A DNA stretch of 64,000 nucleotides from NCBI GenBank assembly GCA_963995505.1, contig OZ023199.1:4211906-4275905 (forward strand). The letters are read 5' to 3'. The notes beneath the pieces are model-generated. The model made no database searches, was not told where the DNA came from, and saw only the letters and a program-made list of their open reading frames with translations. Position numbers and translations under genes: made by a program. Numbering within the stretch: the first letter of the stretch is position 1; the number at the start of each line of letters is the position of its first letter. The stretch is from Hypericum androsaemum (taxonomy: Eukaryota > Streptophyta > Magnoliopsida > Malpighiales > Hypericaceae). Below, in pieces: positions 47,159 to 57,434 of this stretch.

Positions 47159-49977
47159 TCAGCGACCTCGTCTTCTAGCATTAGCCGCTTCAGCACCTCT
47201 TATATTAATACAATTGTGCCGAGTGTGGCCCACTGTATTACACGATGTACAACGAACGCTAGTAGCCTCATCCATTTCGTTCCGTATGCGATGTTGTGGG
47301 CGTCCTCTTGTCCTCAAGGTTCTTTCGTCAGGAATGAGCTTTACAACACTGGGGTCTTCTGGAGGTGGCCAATATGATGCACTGCCAAACGGAACAAATT
47401 TATGTTCGTAGCAACGTAGCGTAGTTTTCAGGTGATAATGCTCATCAACAAACATCTTGTATTCGAGGCCCCCAAGTTCAGTACAAACTGCAATTACATG
47501 TGAACAAGGGAAGTGGAAAGCTTGGAATTTTCCGCAGGTGCATGTTCCCCCCCACAAATTGACTACGTGTTTTTGACGCCCCTTTCTTCTTTCATTAATG
47601 TATCCGGTTTCTACTTCGCCAACCCCAACTTCATCAGCATACATTTTTACTTTATGTCGTCCGGCCTTCTTCGCCCACTTATCTAACTGCTTTTCCAACT
47701 TCTTTGCTAAAATAATTTGGCCACCACCACTCTCTTGAATGCACTTACTTGACCTCTCGTTAAAGTAGGTGGCTAGCTTTTCAAATGTCTCGGCCACAAT
47801 GGCAGCTACCGGCAAATGACGAACTTTCTTGAAGACCTTATTAACGCACTCCGCAACATTCGTCGTCATATGACCATAGCGCCGCCCACCATCGTAAGCT
47901 AAGGTCAACTTCGATAAAGTCACATCTGTAGCTAAAATCCAATCGTATATCTCTTGCTTGGCACTCCTCATTTTATGCAGATTAGCATGTAATTTCTTCG
48001 GTTGTGCTTGCATGCCTACAACAAAAAAGTCATACAAATAAAAACTGGTTGTATATAAATTTTTTGACTTGACAAGTTATTAATGTTACCTGCAATCATC
48101 ATCACATTCTTAATAGCGTCGTTCTTGAAGCGCCTGTTGAGATTGCTTGCAATGTGTCTAAGACAATATCGATGGGCTGTCCCCGTACTTTCTCCCCAAC
48201 CATTGTCATCCACCATTGCTCTTAATATGCCTTTGTGTCGATCAGAAATAACACAAATGTCACGTCGGTTATGAGCCACATGTAGCCTGATTTGTCTCAT
48301 AAACCAGAGCCAACTACTGATGTTCTCGCTCTCAACGAGGGCAAATGCAATTGGAATTATAGAATTATTCCCGTCAACAGCAGTGGCGATCAAAAGGGCA
48401 TGCTTGTACTTTCCATACAGGAATGTCCCATCAATCTCCAATACAGGGATGCAATGTTGGAAAGCTATAATGCAGGGCTTGAAACTCCAGAAAACTCGTC
48501 TGAAGATTTTTGTCCCTGATTCAAGAGGAACCACATTGTCTATGCCTGGGTAACAGTGATAATATTCCCATTTTACAACCGTTCCAGGATTCTTAGCCTT
48601 GCATGCCGCAAACCATTGTGGAAGGCGATTGTATGATTCATCCCAATCCTCCCATAAATGCTGTAATGCCCTCTCTCTTCCCCACCAAGCTTTCTTATAA
48701 GAGGGTTGGAATCCAATTCAGTCTTGTATCTCAGTAATTATAAACCCGATTGGAATGTCTGGTTGTTCAGCAACTATATTCATAATAACTTCTGCAATGT
48801 GAGCAGAACAGAGTTGTCGATGATCTTTTGAAGGTCGTTCTGCGCTACAGGTATGCAGGTAGGTGTATTTCACTATTCGCCACGTAGGAAGTATTAGTCC
48901 TTTTGCTGAGACACGGATCTTCCATTTACATCCTTCTTCCCATTTTTTACACTTCATAGCATAAGTGCGGGGTCTTGTTTTCTTAAGCTTCAACTCACGC
49001 CGCACTTTCATTGAGAATCTCTCGATCTCCCTCTTTGCATCTTCTTTGGTATTCCAAATCGTACCCTCCTTCAATTCACCGTCATAACTTCCATCCATTT
49101 CGGTCTGAGGTCCCCAATCTTCATCATAAATGCTCATCGATGCTTATTCACCATGCTCAGTTGCAGGAACTTCATAGTGACCTCCAAACTGTGGATCTCC
49201 GTATTGTTCTTCTTCTTGTTCTTGTTCTTCTTCTCCTTCTCCGTATAGTTCTTCTTCTTCTTCTTCTCTATGTTGTTGTTCTTCTTCTTCTTCGGTATGG
49301 AAATTTGTAGTTGCATACGGATGTACTTCTGTAGGATCATATTCAAACCAATCTCGTAGGACTTCATAATCATCAACATCAGGATCCCTTATGAAAGGAA
49401 CAACAAAGGGCGTCACCCTTGACGGCCCAGCTCCATGACCATAGGGCGTCACCCTTGACGGCCTAGCTCCATGACCATCCCTTATGGAAGGAACTACTAG
49501 TGGCATCACTCTTGACGGACCAGCTCGATGACCATCCCTTGTGGAAGGAACTACAAGTGGCGTCACTCTTGACGGACCAGCCCCATCACTACTAAGTAAC
49601 TGGCTTTCATGAACATCCAACATTTGGTAATTACTCGACACCGTCTTCTCCACAATTATTTCTAAATAAATCACACTCCTATACGGTCCTACAAAGCTGA
49701 TCATTGTGTGAACCATATTCCTAACATCTCCATCATTGTCAATAGGCATTTGATGAAATTTCTCTCTGTCAATAGGATATCTAAATAGCAGCCTACGAAC
49801 TTCTTCACCAGGACCAACAGTCTTTTAATATACTTTTGTCAATAACAAATCATAGGAGAAATCTTCATAACACTTGAACTTTTTTTCTAACCCACCCATG
49901 TAATAAAAACCGATTTCACTGTTGTAGTACATTTCTCCACCATATTTGAAAGTTATTCGTACATTCCGTAAAGCCAT
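47159..49977 (-). pseudogene. MuDR-type MULE transposase, three in-frame stops (914 codons)
   Basis: Two exons: 49977-48090 and 48015-47159, with a 74-bp GT-AG intron in phase 1. Order: an N-terminal PB1-like segment (RNVRITFKYGGEMYYN), a low-complexity acidic hinge (EEEEE runs) with a repeated GPSRVTPxVVPS motif, a MuDR DNA-binding domain (EDAKREIERFSMKVRRELKL, MKCKKWEEGCKWKIRVSAKG), and the DDE core (EIDGTFLYGKYKHALLIATA, ICVISDRHKGI, AHRYCLRHIASNL). These are followed by the third acidic region after the intron, a SWIM zinc finger (CTCGKFQAFHFPCSHVIAVC) and a C-terminal CCHC knuckle (CTSCNTVGHTRHNC). Stops lie at codon 51 (TAA, 49825-49827), 278 (TAA, 49144-49146) and 420 (TGA, 48718-48720), all in one continuous frame. 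A TTGTTATAG acceptor at about 49988 suggests a leader intron. Confidence 0.9.
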
Positions 49978-50449
49978 TTTTAACACTATAACAAAAGAAG
50001 TTGACACATAATTAGAGTGGCTTCATTCATAAGTTCACAAAATAAAGTTACATAAATTGATCTACTAAAACAAAATTTTTGGCAAATATAAATTATTTTA
50101 ATTACAAGTGGCATAGTCCATAAAATTTTATTGACATATTGGCGAATGAATTCAATAGACATCCAAACAAGACACATGTTCTTTTCAAATGAAACCACAA
50201 AATTTTATAGTATCTACTGAATTTATTATTACTAAAAAAATTTCCTAGGATTTTTTTCTTATGAACTAATAATAATATTTCATGATGACATAATTCATCG
50301 TCATAAGTTCACTAATTAAATAGCAAAATAATGTACACAGAATTGAATTTATAACAAGTATTAGTGCAAAATACGTACCTGAGGAATGAAGGGACGGTTG
50401 CTTCAAATATTCGCAGTTGAGGATTTCTGGGCTCGGAGAGGTATATATA

Positions 50450-50887
50450 GGACCCAGATCGAAATTTTTGTTCGATCTGGGTCGACCCAGGTCGAAATAA
50501 TTTTTCGATCTGGGCCTTTTCCGGACAGAAATCGCGGGATTTCCGGGGATGACCCCAGATCGAAATTTTGGTTCGATCTGGGTCGACCCAGGTCGAAATA
50601 ATTTTTCGATCTGGGCCTTTTCCAGTCAGAAATCGCGGGATATCCGGGGATGACCCCAGATCGAAATTTTCCTTCGATCTGGGTCGACCCAGATGACCCA
50701 GATCGAAATTTTCCTTTGATCTGGGTTAACCCGGGTCATTTAGATCTGAAGAAAGCGGAGGAACCCAGGTCGAAATTTTTTTTCGATCTGGGTCCCCAAG
50801 TCGAATAAATTTTTTGACCTGGGTCAACCCGGGTCATTTAGATCCGAAGAAAGCGGAGGAACCCAGGTCGAAAATTTTTTTCGATCT
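50450..50887 (-). repeat. Hairpin repeat array between transposase and right TIR
   Basis: At least five repeats in 440 bp of a near-palindrome, CCCAGATCGAA...TTCGATCTGGG with 6-8 T/A-rich loop bases, each joined to an AGGTCGAAATAATTTTTCGA partner. They continue the mini-palindrome style of the TIR. They lie upstream of the transposase start, so they could be promoter or transposase-binding sites (inference). Confidence 0.8.
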
Positions 50888-51126
50888 GGGTCCCCAAGTC
50901 GAATAAATTTTTCGACCTGGGTCCAAATCGAAAAAAAATTTCGACCTCGGAAGTCGAAAATTTTTTTCGATTTTGGTCCCAAGTCGAAAAAAAATTTCGA
51001 CCTGAGGTTCCTAGGTCGAAAAAAATTTTCGATTTTGAAAAGGAACACCATTTCCGGAATTTTTTCAACAGTAACACCATTTTGGGTATTATACATCTAC
51101 AGTAACACCATTTTGGGCAAAAAACC
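50888..51126 (-). repeat. Right TIR of large MULE
   Basis: Inverse match of 42329-42568 with few mismatches, ending TTTTGGGCAAAAAACC. Confidence 0.9.
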
Positions 51127-51289
51127 GAGAAATTTTATTAAAGGAGGGACACGCTAGGAGGGGATTAATGGAAGAGGGCCCACGTGAACTTTATTTATTT
51201 TTCTTTGGGAATAAGGGTGGGTCCCGCTGTTCACTTTATTTTTTTTCCTTAGACTTATTTTTTTAAATAGATAATAGGTAACAAATAAA

Positions 51290-51905
51290 AGAATTGTTAA
51301 CATACCATTTAATATAATCGAATATACCATTTCATATAACCGGATATACTATTTGATATATAATTTAATTAATTATTTAACTTTTTTATTATAAGTATTT
51401 TAAATAATCGGACATACCATTCGATATAATTGAGAATACCATTCGATATAACTGATCACACCATTTAATATAATCGGATATAGTATTTAATATAATCGGA
51501 CATACTAGTCGATGTATAATTTAATTAGTTATTTAATAACCGAATATACCATTAAATATAATTGAGCATACCATTTGATATAACCGAACATACCATTTAA
51601 TATAACCTCGTAGATCATTTGATATAACAAAACATACTATTTGATATAATCTCGTAGACCATTTGATATTACCGAATATACCATTTAATATATCCGGGCA
51701 TACCATTTAATATAACCTCTACCATTTGATATAAACTATTTTAACATACCTGTACAAAATCTTATAAACAGTTTTAACAAAACTGACAAACCATTTTAAC
51801 ATAACCGTACAAACCATTCTAACAAAATCGTATAAACTATTTTAACATAATCAGACAAAACCATTTTAACATACCCAATCTGTCAGCAACATATCTAAAC
51901 TATTT
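51290..51905 (+). repeat. Degenerate minisatellite (ATACCATTTGATATAAC units)
   Basis: Some 20 imperfect units of about 25 bp, of the ATACCATTYRATATAAYCGRAC type. From about 51740 they grade into units reading AACCATTTTAACATAACCG. It is non-coding and AT-rich. Confidence 0.85.
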
Positions 51906-52995
51906 TAACGCCCGTAGCATGTTTAGAACCATATTATCTATTTCTTTTCCTATTCACCTTTGGGCAACCTAAAAGTACAAAAGTACACTACCGATCAAAG
52001 CACCACCTCCTTTAAAAAAAAAAACAAAGCACCACCGAGCACGTCAGCAAAATTATTAATTTTCAGTTTCCTATTTTACAAATAATCAAGAGAACTGTGA
52101 AGTAGAATAATTCAATCACAGAGATACAACAATTTAGATCAAAAACAATAGAACATTCTTTGACCATGTTTTTCCAACTTCCAATGGTGTTCAACAATAT
52201 CACACATCCGAATCACTTGAACAACCTTACAATTTAGATAAAAATAGTATAGCATCCTCTCCTGTCACGCATCTCTCTTCTTCCTTAAGAAGAAGGGAGC
52301 TGTTACCGGATGGCGACGGTTCCGGTACGATAACGGCGAGGCTTTTTGACTCCGTCGGTGGTGGGAGCCGATTTCCTCACAGCCTATACAAATGAATCAT
52401 CCAATTGGCGACGGTTCCGGTACGATAACGGCGGACCTCAAGGCGGAGCTCTCTTTACTCCGCGTTGCTAAAGCGGAACCCTAATTTTGTGTGAATGTTT
52501 TGGCTGAGAGACGTGGTGGTTTTGGTGTGCAGCTCCGACGACGATGACCTGACACAGCCACCGAGGTCGCCTCTCGCCGCCGACCGATGGCTCCCTCACG
52601 ACGGGCTACGGGTCGGATCTGAAGGTGACGGTCATAGTGGCGGCAGTCGGGTTAGTTCGTCGGTGGTCCGGATTGCAATTATGGGTCATCAGCTTTAAGC
52701 TCCACTACTTCCACTGTGTAACTAAAAAAAATAAGAAATCCCATAAAAAAATCGTCTCTTTCCCAACAAAAAAGATTAGAACTTTATAAGCCATTAAAGA
52801 GGAATAAAGAAAAAGGATGTTAAACAGAAACATTGCAAAGGCGGAAGCTTGATGTCTCCTCCTTTTGAGGAATTAACCGCTCGTTGCTCATATTTGTGGT
52901 TATTGTTTAGAAGAGAGTTTTTTTTGGGAGGAAGAGAGAGAGAAAGGAGGAGGAAAAGTTGGTGAGAGGGAGGTAAAAAAAGGACGAAAATACCC
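51906..52995. other. Intergenic with a 27-bp direct repeat
   Basis: GGCGACGGTTCCGGTACGATAACGGCG occurs (in two pieces: GGCGACGGTTCCGG then TACGATAACGGCG) at 52312-52338 and again at 52408-52434. The neighbourhood (52280-52690) is GC-rich for this region and reads like a former exon, but no domain is recognised. The rest is AT-rich. Confidence 0.45.
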
Positions 52996-53003
52996 CATTT
53001 GAT

Positions 53004-53885
53004 TAGGGATGGCAATTTGACCCTTATCCTGAGGGTCTACCCGGATCCAGACTCGATGGATCCAAGACCCGTTGACTTTGACCGGGTCTAGACCCGGATC
53101 CTACCCGGATCCTTATTTTTTAAAAGGATAAGGGCATGGATATGGACTTATAGGATCCTACCCGGATCCTACCCGGATTTTTTAAAAAATATTAAAATAA
53201 TATATATAAATATATTAATTACTAAAATTAGTACCACATTCTCATCACAAGCTATCCAATTTAGAAATTTTTATAAGTAAATTTTATTCAACCAAGTTGT
53301 TATAAGTACCAAAATATTAAAGTATCAAAGTTACATCTTAATTGGTAAAGATACCGAAGTATCAAATATCAATATATTATAATCGGTAAAGAAAGTGAAC
53401 ACATATTCAACCAAAAGAAGCACTCGTTCAGTAGGCTAGTATTGTTGTCTGTGACGCTTTAAATATCCAAAAATAATAATAAATTGCCAAAGGAAGAATG
53501 ATGAAAAAGCTTTAACCTACATAATATCAATCCAAGTTTTCAACCTTCTAATACATTCTACCATTCAATTATTATATCAACTTGAAATTTTGTATTTGTT
53601 TTTTTATATTAACTTATTTTAGCAAACTAATAAATTGTATTCTCATTTTTCGAATGCTTCGCTATTGCAAACAAGTATGGCTTAATTTTTGTAAAATTAT
53701 TTAATTTTTAAATAATACGGACCCGCGGGTCGCCCTGATCCTGCCCGGTATTTTAGGACCCGAATCCTACCCGGATCCGTATTTTTAAAGAGGATAAGGG
53801 TAAGGATCTGGGTTGACCTTCAAAAAAGAGGGTAAGGATCTGGGTCCTATAGATCCTACCCGGATCCTGCCCATTGCCATCCCTA
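53004..53885. mobile_element. Non-autonomous hAT element (882 bp) with 8-bp TSD
   Basis: Ends TAGGGATGGCAAT and ATTGCCATCCCTA form the terminal inverted repeat. The flanks are an exact 8-bp duplication CATTTGAT (52996-53003 and 53886-53893), the hAT signature. Subterminal regions are crowded with ACCCGGATCC/GGATCCGGGT units on both sides; the centre is AT-rich with no transposase. Confidence 0.93.
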
Positions 53886-54000
53886 CATTTGATTCTTATC
53901 CGTCAGATCAGCTTTTAATTTATTTGAATTTATCTGACGGCTGTAATAAGAACCAATACGGTTCTGGACAAAAAGATGAGTCCAGGACTGAATCCAATTC

Positions 54001-54446
54001 AGTTATATCTACCTTTTTTCCTAAACATGACGTGTTGAATTCATAAATCCTACACCCCTTCTTTCCAATGAACCAATCTCTAATTGGCAAATGCAAACTC
54101 TATTTTGGTACCATGGTATATTATCCTTTAATAAGTTTAAATAACTCTCCCACTCGGGTTTATTTCTACCTCAAGACTAACCTAATTAATAAGAGAAAAG
54201 AATTGAAAACACCCTACTATATTTGTTGGAAACAAGAGAGTGAGATATGGTTAATATTTAATAAGAAGACAAAGCAAGGAATAGTTAGGGAGGTGGGTAT
54301 CTGTGTGTGTGTGTGTGGAGGCAGGCAGTTTTTTTTGTGTGGACATATCGAACGACAAATACATGTTCGAGTAAAATTTTTGGAAAATAACAACCTTTTA
54401 CAATAAGTATTTACTACCATTGTATTCGACTTCAACTTAGATCTCT
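54001..54446 (+). repeat. Zinc-finger upstream region, copy 1 (left part)
   Basis: Together with 56041-56482 this corresponds to 62712-63655, the region upstream of the third zinc-finger copy. Shared blocks include AACATGACGTGTTGAAT, CCAATCTCTAATTGG (CCAATCTCCAATTGG in the partner), TTTATTTCTACCTCAAGACT and ATTTAATAAGAAGACAAAGC. It is presumed promoter. Confidence 0.85.
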
Positions 54447-54455
54447 TATTTAAAA

Positions 54456-56031
54456 GGGGTAAGTTCATTTTAGTATCATGTAGTATCACCTGTTTCGCCT
54501 AGAGTACCATGTAGTTCTAAATTGGTATTTTAGTACCCTGTGGTTGACCACTAATTTTTTGGGCAGGTCCAGGGCAGCTACCCGTCAAAACCCGCCCGAA
54601 ATGACGTCATTTTGAGACGACGTGGAAGACACGTGGCGCCAGAGTGGGCTTGTTTAAAGCTGACGTGTAATATGATAAATTACTTATAGATCCCAATTTG
54701 TTTATAATTTTTCTAAAAACCCAATTATTTAAATACTATAAAAAATTTGTCCTTCTCTCTCATCTCCCTCACTCCCCTTCCCTCTCTCCTCCCACCTTTC
54801 TCCCTCCTTCGACCCCATTTCTCTCATTCCCTCTCTCTATAATTACAACCAGTATTGGTCCTTCTTCCGCCGCCCAAAAGAGATCGAGACCGCCGACAAG
54901 GTCCCCGACTTCGTCGACATGTTCTACAACCTCGTCACAGACATCTACAAGTGGGGTTGGGACAGATCCACGACCATCAATCTTGTCACAGATCCACGAA
55001 GGAGGAAGAGATACAGGGGTCGGCGGTGTACCAGTCCTCGTGCTCCATGTCCAAGAACAATCCTTGCTAGGCTAGGAGCTCACCGCTGACGACTTAACCG
55101 CTGACACAGCGAAGAAGTCCAAGGAGCTCATCGCCGATGTCAACCCCAACCGACTTCCTCTGCTTATCTCTTCTCATCTTCACCATTTGCATCAATCGAA
55201 CAAGTCTAGGGTTAAATTGGGGCAAGATTGTGGATGATGCCATTTCTTGGTTTTGGTTTAGGATGCTGCAATTATTGTCTACCCTGGACCTCCAACCCTC
55301 GACGATAAAGCTGCCGTCGACGAGCTCGACTAGGAGCAGGTCCCACGCCACTGCGCATGTGGCTCCCATGCCTCTTGCTCCTCCGATGGCACACATTGAG
55401 GTAAAGGTCATGCCCCCGTGGCTCCCCGGCCTCCTGCTCCTCCCCTAACCTTTGGTGCCCATCGATTGGAACCCTAAATTTAGGGTTATGGAATGAGCTA
55501 AGGGGAGGTAGGAGGCGAGAGCGACAAGAGAATAGGAGGAAGAAGTAGGCGAGGGAGGTAGAAGGAGATGAAAGAGATTAATTCAGTTCATGGATTGGAA
55601 GAGTTAGTTGTTTGATTTCACAATGTGTTTTGAGTAATCTGGATTTTGAGATTGTTTGTGGTTGTTTAATCTGATGTTATTAGTTGTTTAATTCAGTTCA
55701 TGGATTGGAAGAGTTGATTTTTTGGGTGTTCATATAGTATTCTTAAGGTTGAAGATGGAAAAATTGGTTTTTGAAAAAATTATAAACAAATTAGGATCTA
55801 CAAGTAATTTACCATATTACACGTCAGATTTAAACAAGCTCACTCTGGCGTCGCGTGTCTTCCATGTCATCCCAAAACGACGTCATTTTGGGCGGGTTTG
55901 GACGGGTAGCTACCCTGGACCTGCCTGAAAAATTGGTGGTCAACCACAGGGTACTAAACTACCAATTTAGAGCCACATGGTACTCCACGCGAAAAGGTTG
56001 AAACTACAAGGTACTAAAATGAACTTATCTC
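54456..56031. mobile_element. Pack-MULE (1576 bp) in the zinc-finger upstream region
   Basis: TIRs of about 200 bp (54456-54670 and 55815-56031) begin GGGGTAAG/GAGATAAG then TTCATTTTAGTA, and share GGGCAGGTCCAGGG-type and ACGACGTCATTTTG-like blocks. The exact 9-bp target duplication TATTTAAAA lies at 54447-54455 and 56032-56040. The same site is empty in the paralogous segment near 63202-63210, which proves insertion after duplication. The interior carries host-gene-derived sequence. Confidence 0.92.
54850..54975 (+). pseudogene. Captured fragment of sterol C24-methyltransferase 2 (SMT2-type)
   Basis: The frame from 54850 reads QYWSFFRRPKEIETADKVPD and FVDMFYNLVTDIYKWGW. This is the conserved N-terminal segment just before the SAM-binding domain of plant SMT2/SMT3, which methylates 24-methylenelophenol on the ER membrane. 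After the WGW the homology is lost. No SAM-binding motif is present, so it has no enzyme function. A further codon-like stretch (55090-55140, KKSKELIADVNPNR) and one at about 55280-55340 (VYPGPPTLDDKAAVDELD) may be pieces of other genes that I cannot name. Confidence 0.85.
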
Positions 56032-56040
56032 TATTTAAAA

Positions 56041-56482
56041 TAGAACAACTCTCGTACTATTTGATATCGAGTATTTGTTGATAGTTAGTTGCAAGTAGGC
56101 TTCCCTGCATGGATTTCTCCTCCCTGCACCCCTAAAAATAGTGACTTGTAGTTGTTGTGGACATGTATAGAGAGAGAGAGAGAGACTGTGATTTATAGAA
56201 GCAAAGAAAGAGTCACTTGGTCTTTATTTTCTATCCTATACTCTCTCTCTTCCTCTGTCTTAGTTCCTTCATCCACATCATTAGGCACAAAAAAAACATT
56301 TGTGCATCTTTTCTTCACTTTCACAATACACACTTGAGCTCATTAGAATTCCACAGAGAACTGATATATGGGTTCATCTCCAATTACTACAAGACGAACC
56401 ATGTTGGTCCAATCCATTATCTGAAAAGCTTAAAAAGCTTGCTCATCTAGTCTGGATTTTGGTCAACTGATCTGGAGAGACC
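56041..56482 (+). promoter_or_regulatory. Zinc-finger copy 1, proximal upstream region
   Basis: This continues the copy of 63200-63655. It includes an AG microsatellite (56167-56184), CT-rich leader (56240-56262) and a short upstream region ending TCTGGAGAGACCATGG at the start codon. The copies match closely, so this block probably holds promoter and leader. Confidence 0.6.
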
Positions 56483-56888
56483 ATGGAGTTGGAAGATCAT
56501 CATCATCATCATGATCAAGAGATGAGGCATGTGTGCAAGTTTTGCAGCAAGAGGTTTGGTTGTGGGAGATCATTGGGAGGACACATGAGGTCCCACATGA
56601 TCAATGACACCTCAGCTATGGCTGCTGATGGTTCCAAGCTCACCAGGAAGAAGCTCCCTCCTCTCTCCACTTACCTCATCACCAAGAAGAAGAGTCTTAA
56701 CACCATCTGTGGCCCTGCAACTCCTCCTGGCTATGTCCTGAGGGAGAACCCAAGGCCGAGCTCGAAGCTCTCTGATCCTCCTCCTCCTGACTTGTCATCT
56801 ATGGTCATCATGGACAGCCAATCTGACAATGAAACAGCTGCTCCTAGCAAAAGGAAGAGATCGAAGAGGCGGAGGACAAGGTACACGG

Positions 56889-57342
56889 TGTTAGGAAACA
56901 CGAGGGCCCCAAACACCACGCGAACAACACCGGAGCAAGATCTACGAACACAACGAGGAGATCGACCACAACTATGAATAAAGAAAACTCACAGCCAAAC
57001 AAGAACAACAGATTTGGTCACCCGGTTCGATCTTAACCGATCTACGTCCGGGGGCGTACCAAGCCAGGAGATTTCACTTGCTCAACAATGGTGTTTCTCT
57101 CTCCTCTTCTCTCTTTGTCTCTCTCTCTCTCTACACAAGGAAGAAGATACAGAAATAGTGACTGAGAGGTGGGTATTTATAGTGCCCACAGCCTAGGACT
57201 ATTTGGTGTCGGCAGGGGCAAAATCGTCCACCAGAAATCACATTTCTAGCCCCGGATGAATAGTGAAAAGTACGAACAGTAACTCCGTATATTCAACGCA
57301 TGAACAGTAACTCCGTATAGTACGAAGTCTCCATACCCAACA
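56889..57342 (-). repeat. 3' LTR of copia element
   Basis: A 454-bp LTR that lacks about 35 bp present in the partner (near 61528-61560). CT-rich run near 57117-57133. Confidence 0.9.
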
Positions 57343-57353
57343 ATCTCCCACCT
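57343..57353 (-). other. Polypurine tract of copia element
   Basis: The minus strand reads AGGTGGGAGAT immediately before the 3' LTR, the common plant copia form. Confidence 0.85.
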
Positions 57354-57434
57354 GGAGACTGACCTCAACACTTGTCACCATTCACTTGATGACCTCCTTC
57401 TCCTCTTCACTTCTTGGTACGCCGGGTCTCTTCT

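Larger units (their letters stand above)
42329..51126. mobile_element. 8.8-kb Mutator-like element carrying three genes
   Basis: Terminal inverted repeats of about 240 bp (42329-42568 and 50888-51126) start GGTTTTTGCCCAAAATGGTG on both ends. The flanks repeat GAGAAATT (42321-42328 and 51127-51134), an 8-bp duplication that extends to 9 with one mismatch. Inside are a plant-mobile-domain gene (+), a small OB-fold gene (-) and a MuDR-type transposase gene (-). The layout is that of an autonomous MULE family member. In-frame stops in the transposase mean this copy probably no longer moves by itself. The matching TIRs show that all three genes belong to one unit. Confidence 0.92.

Noticed and set aside
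56483..56530. Run of His codons near the zinc-finger start, like a purification tag
   Set aside because: Also present in the natural paralogue at 63656 and encoded by a simple CAT repeat; an ordinary trinucleotide expansion.
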